Below, in pieces: positions 1 to 6,084 of a DNA stretch of 7,947 nucleotides. Source of the stretch: Stercoripulliclostridium_A sp963642145 (GTDB taxonomy: Bacteria > Bacillota > Clostridia > Christensenellales > DTU072); NCBI GenBank assembly GCA_963642145.1, contig CAVIFU010000060.1, positions 1 through 7,947 of the forward strand, written 5' to 3'. A program made the translations under genes and the position numbers. The notes under the pieces were generated by a model. The model did no database searches and was not told where the DNA came from. It saw only the letters and a program-made list of their open reading frames with translations. Numbering within the stretch: the stretch's first letter is position 1; every line of letters begins with the position of its first letter.

Positions 1-171
1 AAGCCACCGTCGAAACGTAACGAGCGGAATATATGCCTGTATGTAAAATCATATAAAAAACCAAGGTATGTTCGTTTATGTCGGGGCACTTGAAACGGAC
101 CGATTTTGTTGTGGCGACATATTTTACGGCTTATCCGAGAGCTCTATTTTTGTCGAGAGCAACTATTTGTG

Positions 172-199
172 TTGCAAAAAAAATTATCGGTGATATAAT
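172..199 (+). promoter_or_regulatory. Sigma-A-type promoter of the DMT transporter
   Basis: A perfect -10 box TATAAT (194-199) is preceded by TG at 191-192 (extended -10) and, across a 16-bp spacer, by a -35-like TTGCAA (172-177). The expected transcription start, 6-8 bases after the -10, falls at about 205-207, which is the ATG itself (206). No SD lies between promoter and ATG. A short inverted repeat, GCAAC (159-163) and GTTGC (171-175), overlaps the -35. Confidence 0.7.
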
Positions 200-205
200 G
201 GTTAT

Positions 206-1177
206 ATGGAATCAAACAAGGGTAAATCCGTAATCGCAAGAGTGATGATGTTTTTGAGCGCCGTTATTTGGGGCAGTACGTTTGTCGTGCTCAAAGATGC
301 CATTTCCACACTTCCCGTATTTTTTGTTCTTATGGTGCGGTTCATGGGTGGCGGTGCCTTCTTGCTCATCGTTTGCCTGATTGCTCGGCGAAAGTTTTCT
401 TGGAGCGCCATATGGAAGGGCGCCGTAACGGGTGTTGTCCTTGCCATAGCTTACGCTACGCAAACAATAGGATTGAACCATACCACTCCCGCAAAAAACG
501 CATTTTTGACCGCCGTATATTGTGTGCTTGTGCCGTTTATGATGTGGGCTTTCCGCAGAGGCAAACCGACTTGGATCAATGTCGTAGCCGGTGCGCTCGG
601 ACTTGCCGGAATAGGGCTGATATCTTTCACGGGTGGCGAAACCGCTACGTTTTCTTTCCTCGGCGACGGTATGACGCTCATAGGCGGCATCTTTTATGCG
701 CTCCAAATAGTCTGCATGGCTATCTTCCTCAAAGGTGAAGACAGCATGACTTTCACGGTGTCTGAGGTCTTTACTTGCGGACTGGTAATGCTTATATTGT
801 GGCTTTCCGCAGAACTTAAACAGCCCGTTTCCATAGATGCATCCGCCGGTTGGAAACTGGCGTATCTCGCCGTTTTGGGCACAGGCTTCACGTTGTTGTC
901 AATGACGGTCGGATCAAAATACATTCCCGCCTCCGGCGTTGCGCTCATCATGAGTCTCGAAGCCGTTTTCGGCGTGATTTTCTCCGTAATTTTCTATCAC
1001 GAAAAGGTTACGTTGCAAACGGGATTCGGCTTTGCTCTCGTATTCATCGCTGTCATTATCAGTGAGTATGTATCCAAAAAGTACGAAGAATACAAGAAAA
1101 AACGCACCGAATCGGATTCTTCCGCGATGACCGCGCCGCCGCAAGAAAAACCCGAAGACCCGTCCGATCGGCAATGA
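206..1177 (+). CDS. EamA/DMT-superfamily membrane transporter
   Basis: This is a 323-residue polytopic membrane protein of the drug/metabolite transporter (EamA) type. It has two homologous halves of about five helices each, residues roughly 14-141 and 151-286. The first helix carries the family hallmark AVIWGSTFVVLK (19-30). The second half contains YIPASGVALIMSLEAVFG (239-256) followed by YHEKVT (264-269), the typical signature near helices 9-10 of EamA proteins. Known members export or import amino acids, nucleotides or other small metabolites; the substrate cannot be predicted here. A charged, lysine- and proline-rich tail of about 35 residues follows the last helix and is probably cytoplasmic. 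The start at 206 has no SD and lies just 6 bp after a TATAAT box, so it is probably leaderless; M14 (245) is an alternative start but also lacks an SD. No terminator is evident before the next gene, which has its own promoter. Confidence 0.92.
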   Translation: MESNKGKSVIARVMMFLSAVIWGSTFVVLKDAISTLPVFFVLMVRFMGGGAFLLIVCLIARRKFSWSAIWKGAVTGVVLAIAYATQTIGLNHTTPAKNAFLTAVYCVLVPFMMWAFRRGKPTWINVVAGALGLAGIGLISFTGGETATFSFLGDGMTLIGGIFYALQIVCMAIFLKGEDSMTFTVSEVFTCGLVMLILWLSAELKQPVSIDASAGWKLAYLAVLGTGFTLLSMTVGSKYIPASGVALIMSLEAVFGVIFSVIFYHEKVTLQTGFGFALVFIAVIISEYVSKKYEEYKKKRTESDSSAMTAPPQEKPEDPSDRQ

Positions 1178-1216
1178 CGTTTCTAAGGCTCAGAACAGCC
1201 TATGGCGAATTTGCTG

Positions 1217-1245
1217 TTGCAAAATTTGCTTACGTTTGGTATCAT
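1217..1245 (+). promoter_or_regulatory. Promoter of the GH2 gene
   Basis: TTGCAA (1217-1222), a 17-bp spacer and TATCAT (1240-1245), with an extended -10 TGG at 1237-1239. The predicted start near 1252 gives a leader of about 32 nt containing the SD GGAGAAGG (1273-1280), 3 nt before the ATG at 1284. An 8-bp direct repeat AATTTGCT (1208-1215 and 1223-1230) brackets the -35 region and could be a regulator site, although it may be chance in AT-rich DNA. Confidence 0.65.
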
Positions 1246-1283
1246 ATTTATATAAGCAAACATAAAACTTTTGGAGAAGGAAT

Positions 1284-3035
1284 ATGTCAAAACAAGATTT
1301 CGACAGACTCGTAACAAGGTTCGGCAAGAATATCAATACCGATTGCCCGTTGAGTGAGTATCCTCGTCCGCAAATGACGCGCGATTCATACATCTGCCTC
1401 AACGGTCAATGGGATTATGCCATTCAAGATAAAAACGTCCCTCTTGCGGACTATCAAGGCAAAATAACCGTGCCGTTTTCCCCGGAATGTATTCTGAGCG
1501 GAGTCGAACGCATAGTTATGCCAACCGACGTCCTGTATTACCGTCGCACGTTTGATTTGCCGCAAGGATTCAATAAGGGCAGAGTGCTAATCAACTTTGA
1601 CGCCATAGACTACGCCGCGACCGTTTACCTAAACGGAATTAAAGTAAAACATCATTTGGGCGGATACTTCCCTTTTAGCGTGGATATTACTTCCGCTCTC
1701 AAAGACGGAACAAACGAGCTTACTCTGACGGTAACCGATCCGAGCGACACCATGCCGCAATCGCGCGGCAAGCAAAAGCTCAAACGCGGAGGGATATTCT
1801 ATACTCCTCAATCCGGTATTTGGCAAACCGTTTGGCTTGAATCGGTCCCCGAAACTTACATTTCCGTGCTGACGCTCACACCGAACATAGATGAAGGCAC
1901 GTTGAACGTAAAGGTAGAATCCGCAGGCGCCGCAAACGGCAAAGCCGTTGCTTACGACGGGGACAACGTTGTTGCGGAAGCAGACCTCGTAAACGGCGAA
2001 TGCAATCTGAAAATTGCTAACGCCAAGCTTTGGAGCCCCGAAAATCCCTTCCTATACGACCTCAAAGTTACCTACGGCGACGATGAAGTCGGTTCTTACT
2101 TCGGCATGCGCAAGTTCTCGGTAGGCAAGGACGCAAACGGCATACCGCGTATGATGCTCAACAACAAGCCCTACTTCCACAACGGATTGCTCGACCAAGG
2201 TTATTGGAGCGACGGATTATACACACCGCCCTCGGATGAAGCCATGATTTACGACGTACAAATCTGCAAAGAGATGGGCTTCAACATGCTGCGCAAGCAC
2301 ATCAAAATCGAGCCGTTGCGTTGGTACTATCACTGCGATAGGCTGGGCATGCTTGTTTGGCAGGATATGATTTCCGGCGGTATGGGGGCGAACACTCCTC
2401 TCAACGGCGTGCGCGGATTTCTGCAACTTCCGGTGAACGACCATCGTTATTCGTTGTTCGGGAGAGAAGACAAAGCCGGGCGCGACGAGTACTATGTAGA
2501 CGCCGAACGTACCGTTAAGACATTATACAATGTCGTTTCTCTCGCGGTATGGGTGCCGTTCAACGAATCTTGGGGGCAGTTTGACGCCCTCAAAGCGGTA
2601 GAATTTATCAAAACGCTCGATACTTCTCGTCCGATAGACCACGCCAGCGGCTGGCACGATCAAGGCGGCGGCGACTTCAAAAGTCTGCACATATACTTCC
2701 GTCCGGTGCGCATTCCCAAGCGCGATAAGCACGGAAGAGTGATTATCTTGTCGGAATTCGGCGGATACTCCGTAGGCGTTCCCGGTCACGTATACAACAA
2801 AACGCACAGCTTCGGGTATAAAAAATTCGACACGTTGGAATCGTTCGATAACGCCTATCACGCATTGTTCGAGCGTGAGATATTGCCGCTTATCCCTCGC
2901 GGATTGAGCGCGACGGTATATACGCAAGTCAGCGACGTAGAGGACGAAATTAACGGCTTGCTTACTTATGACAGAGAAGTGGTCAAGGTAAATATAGAAC
3001 GTATCCGCGAACTCAACAAGAAGCTCGTTCTCTAA
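1284..3035 (+). CDS. Glycoside hydrolase family 2 (beta-galactosidase/beta-glucuronidase-like)
   Basis: A 583-residue enzyme with GH2 architecture: an N-terminal jelly-roll sugar-binding domain (about 30-190, ending in the typical SGIWQTVWLE at 177-186), an immunoglobulin-like beta domain (about 190-280, ending in GMRKFSV) and a TIM barrel from about 285. Both catalytic glutamates are recognisable: the acid/base E428 in FNESWGQ and the nucleophile E491 in LSEFGG. The C-terminal SDVEDEINGLLTYDRE is also characteristic of the family. At under 600 residues it lacks the extra C-terminal domains of LacZ-type enzymes. No signal peptide is present, so it should act in the cytoplasm on imported oligosaccharides. 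The substrate (galactoside, glucuronide, mannoside or other) cannot be assigned from sequence alone. It appears monocistronic, with its own promoter, a good SD and a strong terminator; no sugar transporter or regulator is adjacent. Confidence 0.94.
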   Translation: MSKQDFDRLVTRFGKNINTDCPLSEYPRPQMTRDSYICLNGQWDYAIQDKNVPLADYQGKITVPFSPECILSGVERIVMPTDVLYYRRTFDLPQGFNKGRVLINFDAIDYAATVYLNGIKVKHHLGGYFPFSVDITSALKDGTNELTLTVTDPSDTMPQSRGKQKLKRGGIFYTPQSGIWQTVWLESVPETYISVLTLTPNIDEGTLNVKVESAGAANGKAVAYDGDNVVAEADLVNGECNLKIANAKLWSPENPFLYDLKVTYGDDEVGSYFGMRKFSVGKDANGIPRMMLNNKPYFHNGLLDQGYWSDGLYTPPSDEAMIYDVQICKEMGFNMLRKHIKIEPLRWYYHCDRLGMLVWQDMISGGMGANTPLNGVRGFLQLPVNDHRYSLFGREDKAGRDEYYVDAERTVKTLYNVVSLAVWVPFNESWGQFDALKAVEFIKTLDTSRPIDHASGWHDQGGGDFKSLHIYFRPVRIPKRDKHGRVIILSEFGGYSVGVPGHVYNKTHSFGYKKFDTLESFDNAYHALFEREILPLIPRGLSATVYTQVSDVEDEINGLLTYDREVVKVNIERIRELNKKLVL

Positions 3036-3052
3036 AATCCCGTTTACAAAGC

Positions 3053-3091
3053 AAGAAGACCCGCTTGCCGGTCTTCTTTTTTTGTTTTTTT
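3053..3091 (+). terminator. Rho-independent terminator of the GH2 gene
   Basis: AAGAAGACC (3053-3061) pairs perfectly with GGTCTTCTT (3070-3078) around an 8-nt loop. A long T-rich tract follows, running to 3091 with one interrupting G. It begins 17 bases after the GH2 stop codon. Confidence 0.93.
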
Positions 3092-3307
3092 GTGGAGGAG
3101 GGATTGAGAAATTTATGGATTCATAAGGTCAGGCAAGCGGAGAAAATATCTCTTTCTGTATCCTTATGTTGCCTATATTGTAACGGGCTATTATGAATTC
3201 TGAATAATACCGAACTGAACTTTTTGTGAAATTTGCCGTACTCTTTCAACGCATGTTAACGTGGAATTACGGGCTGTTCACCTAAACGAAGACGGCTATC
3301 CTTTAAT
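3092..3307. other. Intergenic region without a recognisable gene
   Basis: Both strands were read. I found no ORF with a sensible start and length and no RNA gene. The only notable item at the left end is an isolated SD-like GGAGGAGGG (3094-3102) directly after the terminator. It is followed by a TTG at 3104 (too close, 30 codons) and by an ATG at 3115 that opens only three codons. The rest is unremarkable AT-rich DNA leading to the lipoprotein promoter. Confidence 0.6.
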
Positions 3308-3319
3308 TTGCGCGCGCAA
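3308..3319. promoter_or_regulatory. 12-bp perfect palindrome next to the lipoprotein promoter
   Basis: TTGCGCGCGCAA is its own reverse complement. It ends 2 bp before the -35 hexamer of the lipoprotein promoter (3322). Position and symmetry fit an operator for a dimeric regulator, but no regulator is known and a GC-alternating palindrome could be fortuitous. Confidence 0.35.
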
Positions 3320-3321
3320 CG

Positions 3322-3350
3322 TTGACTAATCCGCGATACTATGGTATCAT
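3322..3350 (+). promoter_or_regulatory. Promoter of the lipoprotein gene
   Basis: TTGACT (3322-3327, five of six consensus bases), a 17-bp spacer and TATCAT (3345-3350) with an extended -10 TGG (3342-3344). The predicted start near 3357 gives a leader of about 25 nt with the SD GGAAGG (3371-3376), 5 nt before the ATG at 3382. The 11 bases TGGTATCATAT (3342-3352) are identical to those at the GH2 promoter (1237-1247). Confidence 0.8.
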
Positions 3351-3381
3351 ATCTACTGACTAATAATTACGGAAGGTTGTT

Positions 3382-4281
3382 ATGCGTAAATTAACCATTG
3401 TAATACTTGTACTCGCGTTGGCATTGACGGTCGTTTTCGCGACTACCGCGTGCAGCGGCGATACGGATCTCCCCGGCAGAAGCTGGACGGCTAAGGAAAT
3501 TTTGGTATATGAAGTCTATGCCGGCAACACAAAAGCCGGTACCATGACCATGACAACGGAGCGTTTGCCCAAAGGCGAATGCACTCTGAACGCCACCGGA
3601 GATAAATATACGATAACCTCGACTTCGGCAGGCGGCACTCGCGTTACAATAGAAGTAAGGGACTTAGACGGCAATGTCATGATGCATTCCGAAAGTTTGC
3701 TTAACGGATTCACATCTCTTGCAAGTTACAAGGAAATCCACCGCGACGGCACGGATACCGTCATTAAATCGCGCTATGACGGCAAACGTTACTACTATTC
3801 CGTGAACGGTGGCAGCGAGAAAAAAATCAAGGAAAAATCCTCAAGTTTTGTCGAGAACGAATTGGTTTATACGACCGTCCGTTGCTACACGATAGATTCC
3901 GGCAGCTACTCTGCAACATACAAGGTTTCAGATCCTCTCAACGGTAGCATTTACAGCATCGCAGTTGCGACGCAAGCTACAGATGTCTATTATAGGGGTA
4001 CCCAACAGCTGAATTCGGATAACCAAACTACCTCTTGTGTGCGCACGACAGACGGCAACGGCAACGTTAATTATGTCGAATCCGTCAAGTGTGTTACCCT
4101 TAGATTCCAACGTAGCGAAGCGCCCGTAGGCACCCCGGTCTACGTAACCTACGCGGTAAGCGGTAACGGCGGTTTGGACGTATCCGGCGAAGGCTCACAA
4201 GGAACTACTTCCACAAAAATTCCCGTTAAGATAGTGGAAAATGACATTACCTATCAATTGTCGAGCGTGACCTGCGCATAA
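3382..4281 (+). CDS. Secreted lipoprotein of unknown function
   Basis: A 299-residue protein with a basic start (MRK), a hydrophobic core to about residue 20 and a lipobox-like ATTAC ending at C24, so it is predicted to be cleaved by signal peptidase II and anchored to the outer face of the cytoplasmic membrane. Threonine at -3 is off-consensus for a lipobox, which weakens the lipidation call slightly. The mature part (about 275 residues) is rich in serine, threonine, tyrosine and alternating beta-strand patterns, with no membrane helix and five further cysteines (67, 168, 219, 237, 298). Residues about 38-185 vaguely recall DUF3108/LolA-like beta-sheet proteins (EVYAGNTKAGTMTM, then SRYDGKRYYYSVNGG and a later R167); this is an impression, not an assignment. 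It appears monocistronic, with its own promoter and terminator. I do not recognise a function. Confidence 0.85.
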   Translation: MRKLTIVILVLALALTVVFATTACSGDTDLPGRSWTAKEILVYEVYAGNTKAGTMTMTTERLPKGECTLNATGDKYTITSTSAGGTRVTIEVRDLDGNVMMHSESLLNGFTSLASYKEIHRDGTDTVIKSRYDGKRYYYSVNGGSEKKIKEKSSSFVENELVYTTVRCYTIDSGSYSATYKVSDPLNGSIYSIAVATQATDVYYRGTQQLNSDNQTTSCVRTTDGNGNVNYVESVKCVTLRFQRSEAPVGTPVYVTYAVSGNGGLDVSGEGSQGTTSTKIPVKIVENDITYQLSSVTCA

Positions 4282-4307
4282 GAGCATAACAAGACTCGGT
4301 TTAGATT

Positions 4308-4339
4308 AAAAAGGTTGTTGAACATCAACAGCCTTTTTT
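4308..4339. terminator. Bidirectional terminator between convergent genes
   Basis: An A-tract, then GGTTGTTG (4313-4320), loop AACAT, CAACAGCC (4326-4333) and a T-tract (4334-4339). The core stem is 8 bp with one G-U pair, and the flanking A/T tracts extend it to 13 bp. The symmetry provides a U-tract for the lipoprotein transcript on plus and for the M50-like transcript on minus. Confidence 0.9.
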
Positions 4340-4342
4340 CAT

Positions 4343-4398
4343 AAAGCGTGTACTTCTTAGAGTCGGCGCTCGGCTTGCGCTCCGAGGAAGCGCGCTTT
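4343..4398. repeat. Imperfect long inverted repeat beside the terminator
   Basis: Outer arms AAAGCG (4343-4348) and CGCTTT (4393-4398), middle arms CTTC (4353-4356) and GAAG (4387-4390, with the order reversed by pairing), and inner arms CGGCGC (4364-4369) and GCGCTCCG (4377-4384) can fold into one interrupted stem. It lies in the 3' untranslated region of the minus-strand M50-like gene. It may be an RNA structure or just GC-rich coincidence. Confidence 0.3.
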
Positions 4399-4440
4399 GC
4401 CAATCGTTTGTAGTTTAAGTGATCCCCGATCGGCGGCGTT

Positions 4441-5235
4441 TTACAACCTAAAAATTTTCTTTATCGGGAAGGATATTATCACGAGAGTGAGGGCGCTTGC
4501 CAAAAATATCGTTCCGAAACTTATTACCAACGAAGCAAAAACAAACGTGTATCGGGTTAGTTCGAGGAGCGCGGGCATACTGATGAGCATAAGTACGGCG
4601 TCAACTACGGCGACAAGCAAAAGAACGAGTATGCCTCCGAAAATCGAGCCTTTTATATCGGTGCCGCTCAAAGTCATATGCAGCGCGACAAAGCTTCCCA
4701 CGGCGATAAACAGCCACCAGAACGGGTCGGTTAAGGCGGTGGTAAACAGATATACGAGGAGCTTCCCGAACGTCGCACCTATTGCTTTGATGCCGACGCC
4801 CGCGACGGCGATTTCCTTGGCGGTAAGTACGCATTGCGCAAAAAGATTCGGAAGAAGGAAGTAGAAAACGGTGCACAATATCGCAAAACCGACGAAAATC
4901 GGGGCATATCCTATGAAAAAGTTGCCTACATTCTGATACAAATCGGTGCGTTTGTACGTATGGCGGACGTAACCGAGAGTGCCGGTCTCCGGGTCCGGGC
5001 GGAACAGCACGAGTTCGACGATTTTATGTCCGAACAGCAGGCACATACCGGCGTGGGCAAGCTCGTGTATCGGCGTGCCGATAAATCCCGTCAAATAGCA
5101 AACAGGTCGAGTTAACCTGCCGAAGTTGCGGTAAAACCTCACGTTCAAGAAGTTCATCAGCAGTCCGAACAGGATAATACTGCCGAGAGTAAAGCCAATC
5201 TGCAATAAATAAAGGATAAGCGCGTCGACGATCAT
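4441..5235 (-). CDS. Integral-membrane M50-like zinc metallopeptidase
   Basis: A 264-residue, strongly hydrophobic protein with about six predicted membrane segments (roughly 7-30, 45-68, 105-130, 140-165, 170-187, 198-258 in part). The second segment contains the zinc-peptidase motif HELAH (57-61), within GTPIHELAHAGMCLLFGH, as in site-2-protease-like M50 families. GYAPIFVG (109-116) and HMTLSGTDIKGS (186-197) are further conserved-looking blocks; D193 is a candidate third metal ligand by analogy with the aspartate of M50 proteases, which is inferred. Family members cleave substrates within the membrane or regulate signalling, but the target is unknown and it could be a non-proteolytic relative. 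The start is well supported: SD GGAGGAG on the minus strand (5241-5247), 5 nt from the ATG, and a consensus promoter. It is divergent from tcdA. Confidence 0.85.
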   Translation of the reverse strand: MIVDALILYLLQIGFTLGSIILFGLLMNFLNVRFYRNFGRLTRPVCYLTGFIGTPIHELAHAGMCLLFGHKIVELVLFRPDPETGTLGYVRHTYKRTDLYQNVGNFFIGYAPIFVGFAILCTVFYFLLPNLFAQCVLTAKEIAVAGVGIKAIGATFGKLLVYLFTTALTDPFWWLFIAVGSFVALHMTLSGTDIKGSIFGGILVLLLVAVVDAVLMLISMPALLELTRYTFVFASLVISFGTIFLASALTLVIISFPIKKIFRL

Positions 5236-5249
5236 ATAATCTCCTCCCG

Positions 5250-5266
5250 AAATTCCAACGGAATTT
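5250..5266 (-). promoter_or_regulatory. Perfect inverted repeat in the M50-like gene leader
   Basis: AAATTCC (5250-5256), AAC, GGAATTT (5260-5266): 7-bp arms with a 3-bp centre and no mismatch. It starts about 2 nt after the predicted minus-strand transcription start (~5268) and ends 2 nt before the SD. It can be an operator overlapping the initial transcribed region, or a 5' stem-loop directly upstream of the SD. Confidence 0.55.
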
Positions 5267-5274
5267 ACTATTTA

Positions 5275-5303
5275 ATTATATATTGCGCGTCGGAAATTGT
5301 CAA
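5275..5303 (-). promoter_or_regulatory. Consensus sigma-A promoter of the M50-like gene
   Basis: Read on the minus strand: TTGACA (5303-5298), a 17-bp spacer and TATAAT (5280-5275), matching both consensus hexamers exactly. The predicted start near 5268 gives a leader of about 33 nt. The -35 overlaps the -35 of the divergent tcdA promoter. Confidence 0.88.
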
Positions 5304-5325
5304 CGCCGTCAAGTTGTAGTATAAT
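5297..5325 (+). promoter_or_regulatory. Promoter of the tcdA operon
   Basis: TTGTCA (5297-5302), a 17-bp spacer and TATAAT (5320-5325). The predicted start at about 5331-5333 coincides with the first bases of the SD AGGAGG (5331-5336), giving a leader of only about 8-10 nt. The -35 hexamer shares six of its bases with the -35 of the minus-strand promoter. Confidence 0.8.
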
Positions 5326-5340
5326 CGTTGAGGAGGCAAT

Positions 5341-6084
5341 ATGGTAAACAGATTTTCGAGAACCGAATTATTGCTCGGCGCGGACGCCATGCAAAGGCTT
5401 AGCAAGGCTCGCGTCATCGTGTTCGGAGTCGGCGGCGTGGGTGGTTATGTCGTAGAGGCTTTGGCGCGCTCGGGAGTCGGCAACATCGACGTTGTGGACA
5501 ACGATGTCGTTTCGCTCACCAACATAAACAGGCAAATCATCGCCACCACAGATACCATAGGTAAGTACAAAACGGATGTCATATGCGATCGCGTGCTTGC
5601 AATCAATCCCGAATGCAAAGTCAAAGGTTACCGCACGTTCTATCTGCCGGAAACGGAAAATCTATTCAATCTGTCCGATTACGATTACGTCGTGGACGCC
5701 ATCGATACGGTTGCAGGCAAACTCGCCATCATCACGAATGCAAAAAAAGCGGGAGTTCCCGTTATATCTGCCATGGGCGCCGGCAACAAGACTGATCCCA
5801 AAATGTTTGAAGTTGCCGATATCTCCGAAACATCCGTTTGTCCGCTGGCACGCGTCATGCGTGCGGAGTGCCGCAAAAGAAGTATCGAGGGAGTCAAAGT
5901 GGTCTATTCCAAACAGAAACCGGTGCGCCCCGTATGCGCGGGAGAAGAAAAACCCGTCGGTTCGCGGCGCGATACGCCCGGTTCGCTCGCGTACGTACCG
6001 TCGGTTGCCGGATTGATTCTTGCGTCCGAAGTAGTCAACGACCTCATACAATCCGATACGGAGGCGCCTTCGGGCGAAAAATAA
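5341..6084 (+). CDS. tcdA: tRNA threonylcarbamoyladenosine dehydratase (TcdA/CsdL, E1-like)
   Basis: A 247-residue protein of the ThiF/MoeB/E1 superfamily, close in pattern to TcdA, which uses ATP to dehydrate t6A37 of tRNA to the cyclic form ct6A. Visible elements are the N-terminal FSRTELLLG, the nucleotide-binding GVGGVGG (29-35), the acidic D53/D55, the NINRQ block (61-65) containing the conserved arginine, VVDAIDT (117-123), and SAMGAGNKTDP (143-153), which is diagnostic for the TcdA subgroup. The paired CxxC zinc motifs of MoeB and ThiF are absent, as expected for TcdA. The length is slightly below the E. coli protein (about 268). A strong SD, AGGAGG, lies 4 nt before the ATG. It is the first gene of a three-gene operon and its stop overlaps the next start (TAATG), implying translational coupling. 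In E. coli, ct6A formation is linked to the CsdA-CsdE sulfur relay; here a rhodanese-TtcA fusion follows instead. Confidence 0.93.
   Translation: MVNRFSRTELLLGADAMQRLSKARVIVFGVGGVGGYVVEALARSGVGNIDVVDNDVVSLTNINRQIIATTDTIGKYKTDVICDRVLAINPECKVKGYRTFYLPETENLFNLSDYDYVVDAIDTVAGKLAIITNAKKAGVPVISAMGAGNKTDPKMFEVADISETSVCPLARVMRAECRKRSIEGVKVVYSKQKPVRPVCAGEEKPVGSRRDTPGSLAYVPSVAGLILASEVVNDLIQSDTEAPSGEK
6060..6083 (+). promoter_or_regulatory. Split ribosome binding site with a UUCG hairpin
   Basis: GGAGG (6060-6064) lies 19 nt before the ATG at 6084, too far for a normal SD. Between them CGCC (6065-6068), TTCG and GGCG (6073-6076) form a C(UUCG)G tetraloop hairpin of exceptional stability. Excluding its 12 nt leaves 7 nt between SD and ATG, an ideal distance. 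All of it lies inside the last codons of tcdA. Confidence 0.5.

Noticed and set aside
1..52. Minus-strand gene starting near 52 and running off the left edge
   Set aside because: An ATG opens 17 codons to the edge but lacks any SD or convincing promoter.
1..93. Partial plus-strand CDS entering from the left edge
   Set aside because: One frame is open for 30 codons to a TGA at 91-93, but the peptide is extremely basic and featureless and no terminator follows; chance openness is likely.
1186..1201. Hairpin AGGCT/AGCCT as a terminator of the transporter gene
   Set aside because: Only 5 bp of stem and no T-run after it, so it does not qualify as an intrinsic terminator.
3094..3193. Small gene after the GGAGGAGGG at 3094-3102
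   Set aside because: The TTG is only 1-2 nt from the SD-like block and gives 30 unremarkable codons; the ATG at 3115 closes after three codons; there is no promoter after the terminator.
4397..4864. Plus-strand ORF of 155 codons opposite the M50-like gene
   Set aside because: It is antisense to a well-supported membrane protein with HELAH, promoter and SD; its peptide is the low-complexity shadow of hydrophobic codons and it has no SD.
5838..6083. Upstream in-frame extension of the rhodanese-TtcA ORF
   Set aside because: It lies inside tcdA in another frame, its peptide is arginine-rich and domain-free, and the rhodanese fold begins exactly at the ATG overlapping the tcdA stop.
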